A DNA stretch of 64,000 nt from Streptomyces lasiicapitis. Lineage in GTDB: Bacteria; Actinomycetota; Actinomycetes; Streptomycetales; Streptomycetaceae. The notes under the pieces are model-generated. The model saw nothing but the letters and a program-made list of their open reading frames with translations, made no database searches and was not told the DNA's origin. Each line of letters begins with the position of its first letter. Position 1 is the first letter of the stretch. The stretch lies in contig NZ_BMNG01000002.1 in the NCBI RefSeq assembly GCF_014646335.1, positions 124,001 to 188,000 of the forward strand, read 5' to 3'. This document shows positions 18,010 through 26,813 of this stretch, piece by piece. The translations under genes were made by a program, and so were the position numbers.

Positions 18010-18877
18010 CAAGACTCCGGCCGACCGGGGCCGTCGCCCCGGTCGGCGGGACCGCCGGGCCGTTGGGGCGGCCCGGCCGCGGTGCCGAGGTACGCGTCGC
18101 GGACCTTCGGGTCGGCGCGTACCTCGGCCGCCGTGCCCTCGGCGAGCACACGGCCGAGGTCGAGCACGACGACGCGGGCGCACACCTCCATCACGAACGC
18201 CACGTTGTGCTCGACCAGGAGCACGCCGACGCCCTCCTCGTCCGCCAAGTGCCGTACGATCGCCGCCAGTTGACGCCGCTCCGCCGCCGTCATCCCCGAC
18301 GCGGGCTCGTCCAGGAGCAGCACGGCGGGCGGGTCCGCGACGGCACGCGCCAGCTCCACCATCCGGGCGCGGCCCACCGGCAGATCGCCGGCGTAGCGGC
18401 CCGCCAGGTCGTCGAGTCCGCACTCCCGCAGGACGGTGGCGGCCCGCGTGCGCCGGGCGCTCTCGTGCTTACGTCGCGTGGGCGCCGCCACCAGATCCGC
18501 GGCGAACCCGCCGCCGCCCCCGCGCCACTCCTGCGCGACCAGCAGATTGTCGGCCACCGTGAGCTGCCCGAACAACTGCTGCCGCTGGAAGGTCCTGCGC
18601 ATGCCGTGGCGGGCGCGCCACACCGGTGAGCGGCGGGTGACGTCGGCGCCGCCGAACCGCACTCGGCCCCGGTCGGGGCGGCGGATGCCCGACAGGACGT
18701 CGAACAGGGTCGTCTTGCCCGCGCCGTTGGGGCCGATGGGCCGCAGACCTCGCCGGGGCGGAGGGTGAGGGTGACGTCGTCGAGGGCGTGGATGCCGCCG
18801 AAGCGGACGGTGAGGTGGGAGGCGGTGAGGGTGGGGGGTTCGGGGGGTTCGGGTGCGGGGGCTTCGGCTGTGTTCAC
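18006..18877 (-). pseudogene. LivG-like ABC ATPase, frameshifted before Walker A
   Basis: Reading from GTG 18877 the protein starts normally (LTASHLTVRFGGIHALDDVTLTLRPGEVCG) and then loses the frame at about 18738-18742. In the next frame the sequence resumes without loss as IGPNGAGKTTLFDVLSGIRRP and runs through the LivG-type middle, LLLDEPASGM and EHNVAFVMEVC to the stop. The span is 872 nt, one short of a multiple of three. A missing base in a codon equal to CTC, giving GLIGPNG, would restore it. Walker A, Walker B and the LivG C-terminal region are otherwise intact. It overlaps the LivHMF gene by 4 nt (GTGA). Either a recent inactivation or a sequencing error. Confidence 0.85.
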
Positions 18878-21762
18878 GGGTGGTGCGCCTCCTCTGCGGG
18901 GTGCGGCTGGGTTCCGGCCCCGGGGGCGGCCAGGCCCAGGTACGCCTCCGTGAGCCGGTCCACCCGCACGTCCTCGCGCGGGCCCGACCAGGCCACCCTG
19001 CCCTGCGCCAGGTACGCCACCGTGTCCGCCAGGCCCAGTACCTCCGCCGCCTTCTCCTCCACCAGGAGCAGGCCCGTCCCCGCGTCCCTCAGCTCGGCGA
19101 GCAGCCGGAACACCTCGTCGGCCACCCGGGGCGCGAGGCCCAGTGACGGCTCGTCCGCGATGAGTACGTCCGGGGGGTGCTGGAGGAGTGGGGCCAGCGA
19201 GAGCAGTTGCTGTTCGCCGCCGGAGAGGGAGGCCGCCGGGACGGTGCGGCGGGCCGCCAGGGCGGGGAAGCGGGTGTACACCGCTTCGCGGGAGGGGGTG
19301 TCCGGGAGGTGGAGGGTGAGGTTTTCGTCGATGGTGAGGGTGGGGAAGATGGCTCGGGTCTCGGGCGCGAGGAGGATGCCCGCTCGGGAGCGGTCCGTTG
19401 CCCTCTGGCTCGTCACGTCCCGACCGGCGATGGTCACCTGGCCCTGGGTGGGGGTGAGTTGGCCTGCGGCCACTTGGCAGAGGGTGGACTTGCCCGCGCC
19501 GTTGGGGCCCAGGAGGACGACGATTTCGCCGGGGTGGATGGTGAGGTCCACTCCGTGGAGGACGGGCGTGGTGTGGTGGGCGGCGTGGATGTCGTGGAGG
19601 GCGAGGGCGGGTTGCCGCTGCGCGGGGCTCTCCCCAATCCCACCCCTTCCCGAAACCAAGGGGCTGCCGCCCCCTGGACCCCCGCTATCGCCGCTCCGCG
19701 GCTCGTCCTCAAACGCCGGACGGGCTGAAACCCCCCTTCCACAGCGGCGCGGTTTTAGCCCGTCCGGCGTTTGAGGACGAGGCCGTTCAGGCCGATACGG
19801 GGTCTGGGGCGGAGCCCCAGTTTCGGGAAGGGGCGGGATTGGGGAAGGCCCCGCAGGGCCCAACCGCCTCCACCTCCGTACGGAGACAGCCGCACAGTAC
19901 CCATCCGGATCATTGGCCAACGCCACCCCCGCCAACCCGAACAGCATCACCGGCACATGCGCCGACTCAGTCACGTACTCGGACAACAAATGCGGCACAA
20001 CCACGAACACCACCCCCGCCACCACGGCGAACTGCGCCCGCCGCACACCCGCCGCGACGACCACCGCCAGCCACACAAGCCCCGTCATCGCGGTGAAGTC
20101 GGTAGCCGTGATCCGAGTGTTGAAGGACGCGTACATCACGCCGCCGAACCCGGCGAGCCCCGCCGACAGCGTGAAGAGCAGCAGCTTCGTACGGACGACG
20201 GAAACGCCGGAGGCCATCGCGGCGGCGGGCGCGGATCGCACGGCCAGCATGGCCCGCCCCGACGCCGACCCGCGCAACGCGCCGAGCGAGGCGACGGCCG
20301 CGCTGACGAGGACGACCATCGCGACCCCCATGGCCCGGTCGTCGGACAGGTCGACGGGCCCGAACACGGGCCGGGGGATCTCCCACCCGGTGTCGCCGTT
20401 GCGCAGCCACCCCATCTGGAAGAGCACCTGGTCGGCGAGGAAGGCGAGGGCGAGTGTCGCGAGGGCGAGGGAGCGCCCGCCGAGCCGCAGCGCGGGCAGC
20501 GCGACGACGGCGCCCAGCACGGCGGCCGCACACGTACCGACGAGCGCCGCGGCGAAGAACGGCCAGCCGTGGCTGAGCAGCAGCCCGGCGACGAGCGCGG
20601 CGCCCGTCACGAACGTGGCCTGCGCGAGCGACACCATCGCGCCGAGGCCGGTGACCACGGTGAAGGACACGAAGACGAGCGAGAGGGCGAGTCCCTGGGC
20701 GAGCAGTCCGCTCCAGAAGGGGGTGGTGACGGTGTAGAAGGCGGTGGCCAGGAGGAGCGCAGCCACCGTCCACGGGCCCCATCTGCGGCCCCACGACCGC
20801 CCCGCCAGGTAGTCCACCGGCGCCGCGTCCACCGCCGCCGTGCCCGCGACCCGCTGCCTCCGCGTCAGCACCAGCAACCCCGCGAAGAGCAGCAGGAACG
20901 GCACCGCCGTACGGAAACCGGTGAGCGACTCGGCGAAGTCGGCGTACCCCGCGACCAGGTTCTGCAGCACCCCGAGCCCCAGGCCGCCCGCGAACGCCAG
21001 CGGCACCGACAGGAACCGGCCGAGCACGGCCGCCGTCGCCGACACGAACAGGAAGAGGGTGAAGTCGTGGGAGGACAGGCCGAGGAGGGGTGTGGCCAGC
21101 ACCCCGGCCAGGCCCGCCAGGGCCGACGACAGCATCCACGCCACCGACGACAACCGGTCCGCGCTGATGCCCCGCAGCTCCACCAGTTCCCGGTTGTCGA
21201 CGGCCGCGCGCATCCGCAGGCCGAGGCGCGTGTGCCGCATCAGCACCCACAGCCCCACCGCCACGACCGCCGTCGCCACCCACGTGATCAGCTGGTCGGA
21301 GTCGACGCCGACGCCGTCCGTCAGCTGCCAGCTCTTCGCCGGGCTCGGCCCCACGCCGGGCAGGCCGAACTGGTTCTCGGCGGGCTCGACCGGCGCGCCC
21401 GCGTCGTCGAGGAGTTCCACCGCCCACAGGCCGAGCGCGGGCAGCGCCACCAGCAGGCCGATCGTCGCCACGATCTGCGCCGTCTCGCCCACCCGCGCCA
21501 GCTTGCGGAACATCAGCCGGTCCAGGCCCCAGCCCAGGGCGGGCGCCGCCACGCAGACCAGGAGCAGCGCCGTCGGCACGGCCGGCCAGCCGAAGCCGGA
21601 GTGCAGTTCGTAGAAGGCGAGGGCGCAGAGGTAGGCGGTCGCGCCGTGCGCGAAGTTGAAGACGCCGGACGCGGAGTACGACAGGACCAGGCCCGTGGCG
21701 AGCAGCGCGTACAGCGCGCCCGAGACGAGGCCGCTCAGGGCGAAGCCCAGCAGGTCCGACAT
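18874..21762 (-). CDS. LivH-LivM-LivF fusion of a branched-chain-type ABC transporter
   Basis: 962 residues combining three usual subunits. Residues 1-300 are a LivH-type permease (GLVSGALYALLATGLVLSYSASGVFNFAHG), about 320-630 a LivM-type permease (GLGAMVSLAQATFVTGA) and about 716-950 a LivF-type ATPase with GPNGAGKS Walker A, LSGGEQQLLSLA signature and LIADEPSLGLAP. Residues 640-710 are a Pro/Arg-rich linker encoded entirely by a dispersed inverted repeat. LivH-LivM fusions are known in actinobacteria; the attached LivF probably arose when the repeat removed the stop between livM and livF. The substrate is unknown; the adjacent acyl-CoA synthetase suggests an organic acid rather than an amino acid. 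Confidence 0.85.
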   Translation of the reverse strand: MSDLLGFALSGLVSGALYALLATGLVLSYSASGVFNFAHGATAYLCALAFYELHSGFGWPAVPTALLLVCVAAPALGWGLDRLMFRKLARVGETAQIVATIGLLVALPALGLWAVELLDDAGAPVEPAENQFGLPGVGPSPAKSWQLTDGVGVDSDQLITWVATAVVAVGLWVLMRHTRLGLRMRAAVDNRELVELRGISADRLSSVAWMLSSALAGLAGVLATPLLGLSSHDFTLFLFVSATAAVLGRFLSVPLAFAGGLGLGVLQNLVAGYADFAESLTGFRTAVPFLLLFAGLLVLTRRQRVAGTAAVDAAPVDYLAGRSWGRRWGPWTVAALLLATAFYTVTTPFWSGLLAQGLALSLVFVSFTVVTGLGAMVSLAQATFVTGAALVAGLLLSHGWPFFAAALVGTCAAAVLGAVVALPALRLGGRSLALATLALAFLADQVLFQMGWLRNGDTGWEIPRPVFGPVDLSDDRAMGVAMVVLVSAAVASLGALRGSASGRAMLAVRSAPAAAMASGVSVVRTKLLLFTLSAGLAGFGGVMYASFNTRITATDFTAMTGLVWLAVVVAAGVRRAQFAVVAGVVFVVVPHLLSEYVTESAHVPVMLFGLAGVALANDPDGYCAAVSVRRWRRLGPAGPSPIPPLPETGAPPQTPYRPERPRPQTPDGLKPRRCGRGVSARPAFEDEPRSGDSGGPGGGSPLVSGRGGIGESPAQRQPALALHDIHAAHHTTPVLHGVDLTIHPGEIVVLLGPNGAGKSTLCQVAAGQLTPTQGQVTIAGRDVTSQRATDRSRAGILLAPETRAIFPTLTIDENLTLHLPDTPSREAVYTRFPALAARRTVPAASLSGGEQQLLSLAPLLQHPPDVLIADEPSLGLAPRVADEVFRLLAELRDAGTGLLLVEEKAAEVLGLADTVAYLAQGRVAWSGPREDVRVDRLTEAYLGLAAPGAGTQPHPAEEAHHP
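19632..19843. repeat. Dispersed inverted-repeat element, copy A
   Basis: About 212 bp with paired arms. The inner arms are 19701-19730 and 19753-19782, each containing the core CCGGCGTTTGAGGACGAG or its complement, around a 22-bp loop. Outer arms also pair: CCCCTTCCCGAAAC on the left against GTTTCGGGAAGGGG on the right. Closely related copies lie at about 36593-36779 and 45923-46072. This copy sits inside the LivHMF reading frame and supplies its inter-domain linker. No transposase is associated. Confidence 0.9.
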
Positions 21763-21774
21763 CGGCGGCCCGCC

Positions 21775-23043
21775 TCAGCGGAAGGGGATCGGTTCGTAGC
21801 AGGTGAAGGGGGATGCCACCTCGTACTTCGCGTCCTTCAGACGCACCAGTGCCCCGCAGCCGAACGCCTCCTTGCGGCCCTTCGGCAGCGCCCGGTCGCC
21901 GACGAGCGTGCCCGTGTCGGAGAAGCCCTCGGCCGCCCGCTGGAACGACTCCGTTGTCAGCTTCCGGCCCGCCTTCTCGGCGACGGCGAGGAAGAGGTCC
22001 GCCGACATGTACCCCGTCATCATGTGCATGTTGCGGGGTACGTCCTTGCCCGCCGTCTTCCTGATGTCCTGCTTGAACTGCCGCATGTCCGCGCTCTGTT
22101 GCTCGAACGGCTGGAACGTCAGCAATACGTGCACCCCGTCGAGTGCCTTGCGCGTCGCGCTCTTCGCCAGCAGGCCCGGGTCGTAGTCCGTGGGGTCGGT
22201 GAGCACGCCCTTGTATCCGGTGCGCTTGACGGCCGTGAACAGGCCGATGTTGTACGGGGTCTGCATGACGGAGACGACCGCGTCGGGTGCCTTTCCCGCG
22301 TCGGAGCGCAGGATGTCCTTCGTGTACGCCGACCAGTCGCTCGGCACCGAGGTCGCGGGCACGACCGACTTCGCGTACGTCACCTTGAAACCGGCGGCCT
22401 TGAAGCTCTGCCGGTAGGTGCGGATGGCGAAGGTGCCGGGCTCGTTGTCGTTCGCGAGGATCGCCACCGACCTGCCCTTCGCGCCGCCCATGACCTTCTT
22501 CAGGCCCTCCGGCCAGCTCTGCGTGATGGTGCCGCCGGGCATCGGCACCATGCAGCCGCCGAAGCCGTACAGGTACGTCGGGCCGCAGAACGCCGGGATC
22601 GTGCCCCAGCCGAACGTCGGCACCTTCTGATCCTGGAGGAAGTCGGCGCCGGAGAACGTCACCGAGCTCATCGGGGCGATCGCGAACACCTTGTCGCGCT
22701 GGACGAGTTTGCGGGCGGCGGCGAGATTGCGCGCCGGGTCCTGGCCGTCGTCCTCCGCGCCCAGGTAGTCGATCTTCCGGCCGTGCACCCCGCCCTCGGC
22801 GTTCGCCCGCTCGAAGCGGGCCTTGGCGCCCAGGTCGGTGTCCTTCTTGCTGTAGCCGCTGGCGGTCGTCATGGAGACGATGCCGCCCACCTTGACCGAG
22901 TCGCCGCTCACTCCGCGCGCGGAGTCGCCTCCCTTGCCGTCGCCCGAACTGCCGCTGTTGGACGCGGAGTTGCAGGCGGGTGTGGCGGCGAGCAGCAGTC
23001 CGGCCACGGCGACGGCGCCGAGCTTGCGCAGGGATCGCGACAC
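21775..23043 (-). CDS. Branched-chain-type ABC transporter substrate-binding lipoprotein
   Basis: 422 residues, periplasmic-binding-protein type I fold of the LivK/Leu-binding class. A lipoprotein signal ends at LLLAATPAC, followed by a Ser/Gly-rich spacer. Conserved stretches: SVKVGGIVSMTTASGYSKKD, FERANAEGGVHGRKI, DDGQDPARNLAAARKLV and VFAIAPMSS. GTG 23043 has GGAGGGGGA just upstream. The permease-ATPase fusion follows 12 bp downstream. Two tandem TGACG-N3-CGTCA boxes lie upstream. The ligand cannot be predicted from sequence. Confidence 0.9.
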   Translation of the reverse strand: MSRSLRKLGAVAVAGLLLAATPACNSASNSGSSGDGKGGDSARGVSGDSVKVGGIVSMTTASGYSKKDTDLGAKARFERANAEGGVHGRKIDYLGAEDDGQDPARNLAAARKLVQRDKVFAIAPMSSVTFSGADFLQDQKVPTFGWGTIPAFCGPTYLYGFGGCMVPMPGGTITQSWPEGLKKVMGGAKGRSVAILANDNEPGTFAIRTYRQSFKAAGFKVTYAKSVVPATSVPSDWSAYTKDILRSDAGKAPDAVVSVMQTPYNIGLFTAVKRTGYKGVLTDPTDYDPGLLAKSATRKALDGVHVLLTFQPFEQQSADMRQFKQDIRKTAGKDVPRNMHMMTGYMSADLFLAVAEKAGRKLTTESFQRAAEGFSDTGTLVGDRALPKGRKEAFGCGALVRLKDAKYEVASPFTCYEPIPFR

Positions 23044-23087
23044 GGTCGTCCCCCTCCGGTCGGGTGAGGGAGATTCTGTGTCCGACC

Positions 23088-23118
23088 TGACGAAGCGTCA
23101 ATAACTGACGCAACGTCA
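23088..23118. promoter_or_regulatory. Tandem TGACG-N3-CGTCA operator-like boxes
   Basis: Two 13-bp inverted repeats, TGACGAAGCGTCA (23088-23100) and TGACGCAACGTCA (23106-23118), are spaced 18 bp centre to centre, about two helical turns. They lie 45-75 bp upstream of the binding-protein start, on the promoter side. On the minus strand each contains TTGACG, a possible -35 box. The arrangement is typical of a dimeric repressor (for example TetR type) binding twice on one face; no such regulator is in the window. Confidence 0.55.
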
Positions 23119-23162
23119 AATTCCTGCGTGGAGGTGTGGGGCGGCTGCGTCCGGAGTGCGGC

Positions 23163-24986
23163 TCAGCTCCGGTAGAGCGCCTCCACCTCGGCCGCGTACG
23201 CCTCCTCGATCGCCTTGCGCTTCAGCTTCAGCGAGGGCGTGAGCAGGCCGTGCTCCTCGGTGAACTGGTGCGCCAGTATCCGGAACGTACGGATCGACTC
23301 CGCCTGGGAGACAAGGGTGTTGGCGGCGACCACGGCCCGCCGCACCTCGGTCTCCAGGTCCGGGTCGTGCACCAGCTCGCGCGCGGCCATCGGGGGCTTG
23401 TGGCGCATGGCGAGCCAGTGCTCGACGGCCTCCGCGTCCAGGGTGACGAGCGCCGCGATGTACGGCCGGTCGTTGCCGACGACGATGCACTGCGCGACCA
23501 GCGGATGGTCCCGCACCCGCTCCTCCAGCTGGATCGGCGAGACGCTCTTGCCGCCGGAGGTCACCAGGATCTCCTTCTTGCGGCCGGTGATGGTGAGGTA
23601 GCCGTCCTCGTCGAGCGCGCCCAGGTCGCCGGTGGCGAGCCAGCCGTCGTGCAGCGTGGCGTCGGTGGCCTTGGGATCGTTGAGGTAGCCCTGGAAGACA
23701 TGGCCGCCGCGCAGCCACACCTCCCCGTCGTCGGCGATGTGCACGGTGGTGCCGGGGATGGCCTGGCCGACCGTGCCGTAGCGGGTGCGCTCGGGCGGGT
23801 TGGCGGTCGCCGCGGCCGAGGTCTCCGTCAGGCCGTACCCCTCGAAGATCGTCACGCCCGCGCCGGCGAAGAACAGGCCGAGGCGCCGGTCCATGGCGGA
23901 GCCGCCGGACATCGCGTGCCGCACCCGGCCGCCCATGGCGTCGCGGACCTTGGAGTAGACGAGCTTGTCGAAGAGCTGGTGCTGCATGCGCAGCGCCGTC
24001 GACGGTCCGGGTCCGGTGCCGAAGGCCTTGGCCTCCATCGCGTCGGCGTACCGCACCGCCGCCTCCACCGCCTTGTCGAACGGGCCCGTCCTGCCCTCCC
24101 GTTCGGCCTTGCGCCGGGCCGCGTTGAAGACCTTCTCGAAGATGTACGGCACGGCCAGGATGAACGTCGGCTGGAACGCGGCCAGATCGGGGATCAGCGC
24201 GGCCGCGTTCAGGCTCGGCTGGTGGCCGAACTTGACGCGCGAGCGCACCGCGGCGATCTGCACCATCCGGCCGAAGACGTGCGCGAGCGGCAGGAAGAGC
24301 AGCGTGGACGGCTCGTCGCCGCGCTTGGAGCGGAACACCGGCTCCCAGCGCTCCACGAGCGTGTCCACCTCGAACATGAAGTTCGCGTGGGACAGGACGC
24401 AGCCCTTGGGGCGGCCCGTGGTGCCGGAGGTGTAGATCACGGTGGCGACGGAGTCCGGGGTGACGGCCCGGCGGTGGCGGTGCACCACCTCGTCGTCCAT
24501 GTCGCGCCCCGCGTCGCCCAGCTCGCGCACCGCGTCGCCGTCGAGCTGCCAAAGGCGGCGCAGATGCGGCAGCCGGTCGACGACCGAGCCGATCGTCATC
24601 GCGTGGTCCTCGTGCTCGACCATCGCCGCCGACACCTGCGCGTCGTGCAGCATCCAGAAGACCTGCTCGGCCGACGACGTCGGATACACGGGGACGACCT
24701 GCGCGCCCACGGTCCACAGGGCGAAGTCGAAGAGCGTCCACTCGTACCGCGTGCGGCACATGATGGCGACCCGGTCGCCGAACCGAACCCCCTGGGCAAG
24801 GAGTCCCTTGGCGAGCGCCAGCACCTCGTCGCGGAACTCCGCTGACGTCACGTCCTGCCAGACGCCGTCGCGCTTGCGGCCCAGGACGACGCGGACCGGA
24901 TCCTCAAGGGCATGGTCGAACACGGCGTCGGCAAGACCGCCCACCCGTGGCGCCGACGCCATGGGAGGGTTCGTGAACTCGCGCAA
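23163..24986 (-). CDS. AMP-dependent long-chain acyl-CoA synthetase
   Basis: 607 residues of the FadD/FAA class, which activates carboxylic acids to acyl-CoA via acyl-AMP. Visible motifs: YTSGTTGRPKG (P-loop), FEGYGLTETSA, DGWLATGDLGALDEDGYL, ITGRKKEI and a C-terminal LKLKRKAIEE. TTG at 24986 was chosen because AAGGAG lies 6 nt upstream and the protein then begins REFTNPPMASAPRVGGLAD; a longer frame back to 25172 has no ribosome site. It precedes the Liv-type genes on the same strand, separated by 119 bp with its own operator-like boxes, suggesting uptake plus activation of a carboxylic acid. Confidence 0.9.
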   Translation of the reverse strand: MREFTNPPMASAPRVGGLADAVFDHALEDPVRVVLGRKRDGVWQDVTSAEFRDEVLALAKGLLAQGVRFGDRVAIMCRTRYEWTLFDFALWTVGAQVVPVYPTSSAEQVFWMLHDAQVSAAMVEHEDHAMTIGSVVDRLPHLRRLWQLDGDAVRELGDAGRDMDDEVVHRHRRAVTPDSVATVIYTSGTTGRPKGCVLSHANFMFEVDTLVERWEPVFRSKRGDEPSTLLFLPLAHVFGRMVQIAAVRSRVKFGHQPSLNAAALIPDLAAFQPTFILAVPYIFEKVFNAARRKAEREGRTGPFDKAVEAAVRYADAMEAKAFGTGPGPSTALRMQHQLFDKLVYSKVRDAMGGRVRHAMSGGSAMDRRLGLFFAGAGVTIFEGYGLTETSAAATANPPERTRYGTVGQAIPGTTVHIADDGEVWLRGGHVFQGYLNDPKATDATLHDGWLATGDLGALDEDGYLTITGRKKEILVTSGGKSVSPIQLEERVRDHPLVAQCIVVGNDRPYIAALVTLDAEAVEHWLAMRHKPPMAARELVHDPDLETEVRRAVVAANTLVSQAESIRTFRILAHQFTEEHGLLTPSLKLKRKAIEEAYAAEVEALYRS

Positions 24987-25132
24987 TGGTGCTCCTTGTG
25001 GCGCTCCGCACAGCGCCGGTGACGGTACCCCACCCCAGTCCCTTCCGGGAGGGGGGTGGGAAGTGCCCGAACGGGCACGATCGTCACAGGTCAGCGGGTG
25101 AAATGCGGCCACAAGGGTAAGGGTCGGACACA

Positions 25133-25150
25133 TTACTGACGGCTGAGTAA
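25133..25150. promoter_or_regulatory. TTACT-N8-AGTAA palindrome upstream of acyl-CoA synthetase
   Basis: TTACTGACGGCTGAGTAA, with perfect 5-bp arms, lies about 150 bp upstream of the TTG start of the acyl-CoA synthetase gene in a less G+C-rich stretch. It resembles TetR-type operators placed before fatty-acid genes in actinobacteria. The 204-bp gap 24987-25190 holds nothing else recognised. Confidence 0.4.
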
Positions 25151-25190
25151 GTTTCGGTGCCGTAATCTCCACCGAATCTGTACGGGGCAG

Positions 25191-26687
25191 TTACCCCTGG
25201 AGCGCCTTCTCGGGGGTCGGCTCCGCAGCCGCCGACGGGGTCTGACCTGCGACGGACGCCGGTTTGGTACGGACCATCAGGAGCACCGCGAGGCCCGCCG
25301 CGAGCCCCACCGCACCCGCCGTGAGCGAGGCCCCGTTGAGCCCCGCGGCGAAGGCGTCCCGCACCTCGTGCGCCGACACCGAGCCGCGCAGCGCGGCCGC
25401 CCCGCCTCCGGCCGCCGTGTGCGCCGCGTCGTGCCCGATCGCGTCCTGCATCCGCGAGGTCAGGACCGTGCCGAACACGGCGACGCCGAGCGCGTACCCG
25501 AGCTGCCGGAAGGTGTTCACCGCGCCACCCGCCATGCCCGCGTTCTCCTGCGGCACCGAGGCGAGCGCCGCCCCCGCCAGGCCCGGCGCGACCAGGCCCG
25601 TACCGATGCCCGCCAGCGTCAGCCCCGGCACAAGGGCGCGCCACGTCGACCCGGCGTCGAGCACCGCCATCGCCAGGCAGCCCGCGCCGATCAGGAGCAG
25701 GCCGCCGCCGATGACGTACCGCGCGGGCACCCCGTGAAGCAGCTTGCCGCCGACCGCCGCCACCACGAAGGACGTCGCCGCCAGTGGGAGCAGCACCAGG
25801 CTGCCGCGGATCGGGCTCATGCCGAGCACGGTCTGCAGCCAGATCGAGAAGTACGGGATCACGGCGAAGGCTGCCGCGTTGTAGCCGATCGCGCCGAGCA
25901 GGATGCCGGTGAACGCGGGCTTGCGCAGCAGCCGCAGGTCGATCAGCGGGTGCGCGGCGCGGCGTTCGACGACCACGAACGCGATCAGGGAGAGCGCCGC
26001 GACCGCGAGGGTCACCAGGGTGCGCCCCGACGTCCAGCCCACGGCCGACGCCCGCACCACCGCGTACGTCAGCGCGCCCGCGAACAGCGCGAACGTCACC
26101 GTGCCCGCCCAGTCCACGCGCCGTGCCGCATGCCCCTTGGATTCCGGCACCCACCGCAGCGTCAGCCACACCGCGGCCACGCTCACCGGCAGGTTCACGA
26201 AGAAGATCCACCGCCAGCCAGGACCCTCGGTGAGCAGCCCGCCGAAGATCGGCCCGAGCGCGGCGGCGCCGCCGCTGACCGCGCCCCACACGCCGAGCGC
26301 CATCGAGCGCCGCTTGCCCTGGTAGGCGGCGCCCAGCAGCGGCAGCGTCGTCGCGAACATCGCGGCGGCGCCGAACCCCTGCACCGCCCGCGCCGCCACC
26401 AGGACCTCCGCGTTCGACGCGAGCCCGCAGCCCAGCGACGCGAGCGCGAACACGACGGTGCCCGCGATCTGTATCCGGCGCCGGCCGAGGACGTCGGCGG
26501 CGGCGCCGACCCCGAGCAGCAGCGCGGCGAGCGCGAGCGCGTAGCCGTCGATCACCCACTGCAGATCACTCAGTGACGCGTCCAGCGCCCGCGCCATGTC
26601 GGGCAGCGCCACCACCACGATCGTCACGTCCAGCAACAGCATGAATGTGCCCAGACATACCGCTGTCAGCGGCCCCCATGTGCGCAT
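25191..26687 (-). CDS. DHA2-type MFS exporter (14 TM, EmrB/QacA-like)
   Basis: 498 residues, membrane protein with about 14 hydrophobic segments. Motif A-like GAAADVLGRRRIQIAG, the early LLLDVTIVVVALPDMARALDA and the motif C-like AVSGGAAALGPIFGG place it in the drug:H+ antiporter-2 family. Likely exports a toxic or own-made small molecule. ATG 26687 has GAGGAG upstream at about 9 nt; ATG 26711 is an alternative. It is divergent from the double Lrp-type regulator, with an 18-bp palindrome between them, so control by that regulator is likely. Confidence 0.9.
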   Translation of the reverse strand: MRTWGPLTAVCLGTFMLLLDVTIVVVALPDMARALDASLSDLQWVIDGYALALAALLLGVGAAADVLGRRRIQIAGTVVFALASLGCGLASNAEVLVAARAVQGFGAAAMFATTLPLLGAAYQGKRRSMALGVWGAVSGGAAALGPIFGGLLTEGPGWRWIFFVNLPVSVAAVWLTLRWVPESKGHAARRVDWAGTVTFALFAGALTYAVVRASAVGWTSGRTLVTLAVAALSLIAFVVVERRAAHPLIDLRLLRKPAFTGILLGAIGYNAAAFAVIPYFSIWLQTVLGMSPIRGSLVLLPLAATSFVVAAVGGKLLHGVPARYVIGGGLLLIGAGCLAMAVLDAGSTWRALVPGLTLAGIGTGLVAPGLAGAALASVPQENAGMAGGAVNTFRQLGYALGVAVFGTVLTSRMQDAIGHDAAHTAAGGGAAALRGSVSAHEVRDAFAAGLNGASLTAGAVGLAAGLAVLLMVRTKPASVAGQTPSAAAEPTPEKALQG

Positions 26688-26720
26688 GCTTCCCCACTCC
26701 TCGTGCAACATCCAAAGGCT

Positions 26721-26761
26721 TCGTACGACGACGTACGATCCATCAGGGCCGCACGATCGTG
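26721..26761. promoter_or_regulatory. Operator-like palindromes between MFS exporter and Lrp-type regulator
   Basis: TCGTACGACGACGTACGA at 26721-26738 has perfect 7-bp arms around 4 bp, and CACGATCGTG at 26752-26761 is a perfect 10-bp palindrome. They sit centrally in the 126-bp divergent intergenic region. Local autoregulators usually bind such sites; here the candidate is the Lrp/AsnC-type gene at 26814. Confidence 0.5.
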
Positions 26762-26813
26762 ACGGTTGTCGCCCGTGTACCGTCGGAATTCGACATCTGA
26801 AAGGTGGTTGCCG

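Noticed and set aside
19967..23119. Long alternative frames over the Liv-type genes on both strands
   Set aside because: Their products are Arg/Gly/His-rich shadows of the LivHMF and binding-protein genes, whose motifs and ribosome sites are clear.
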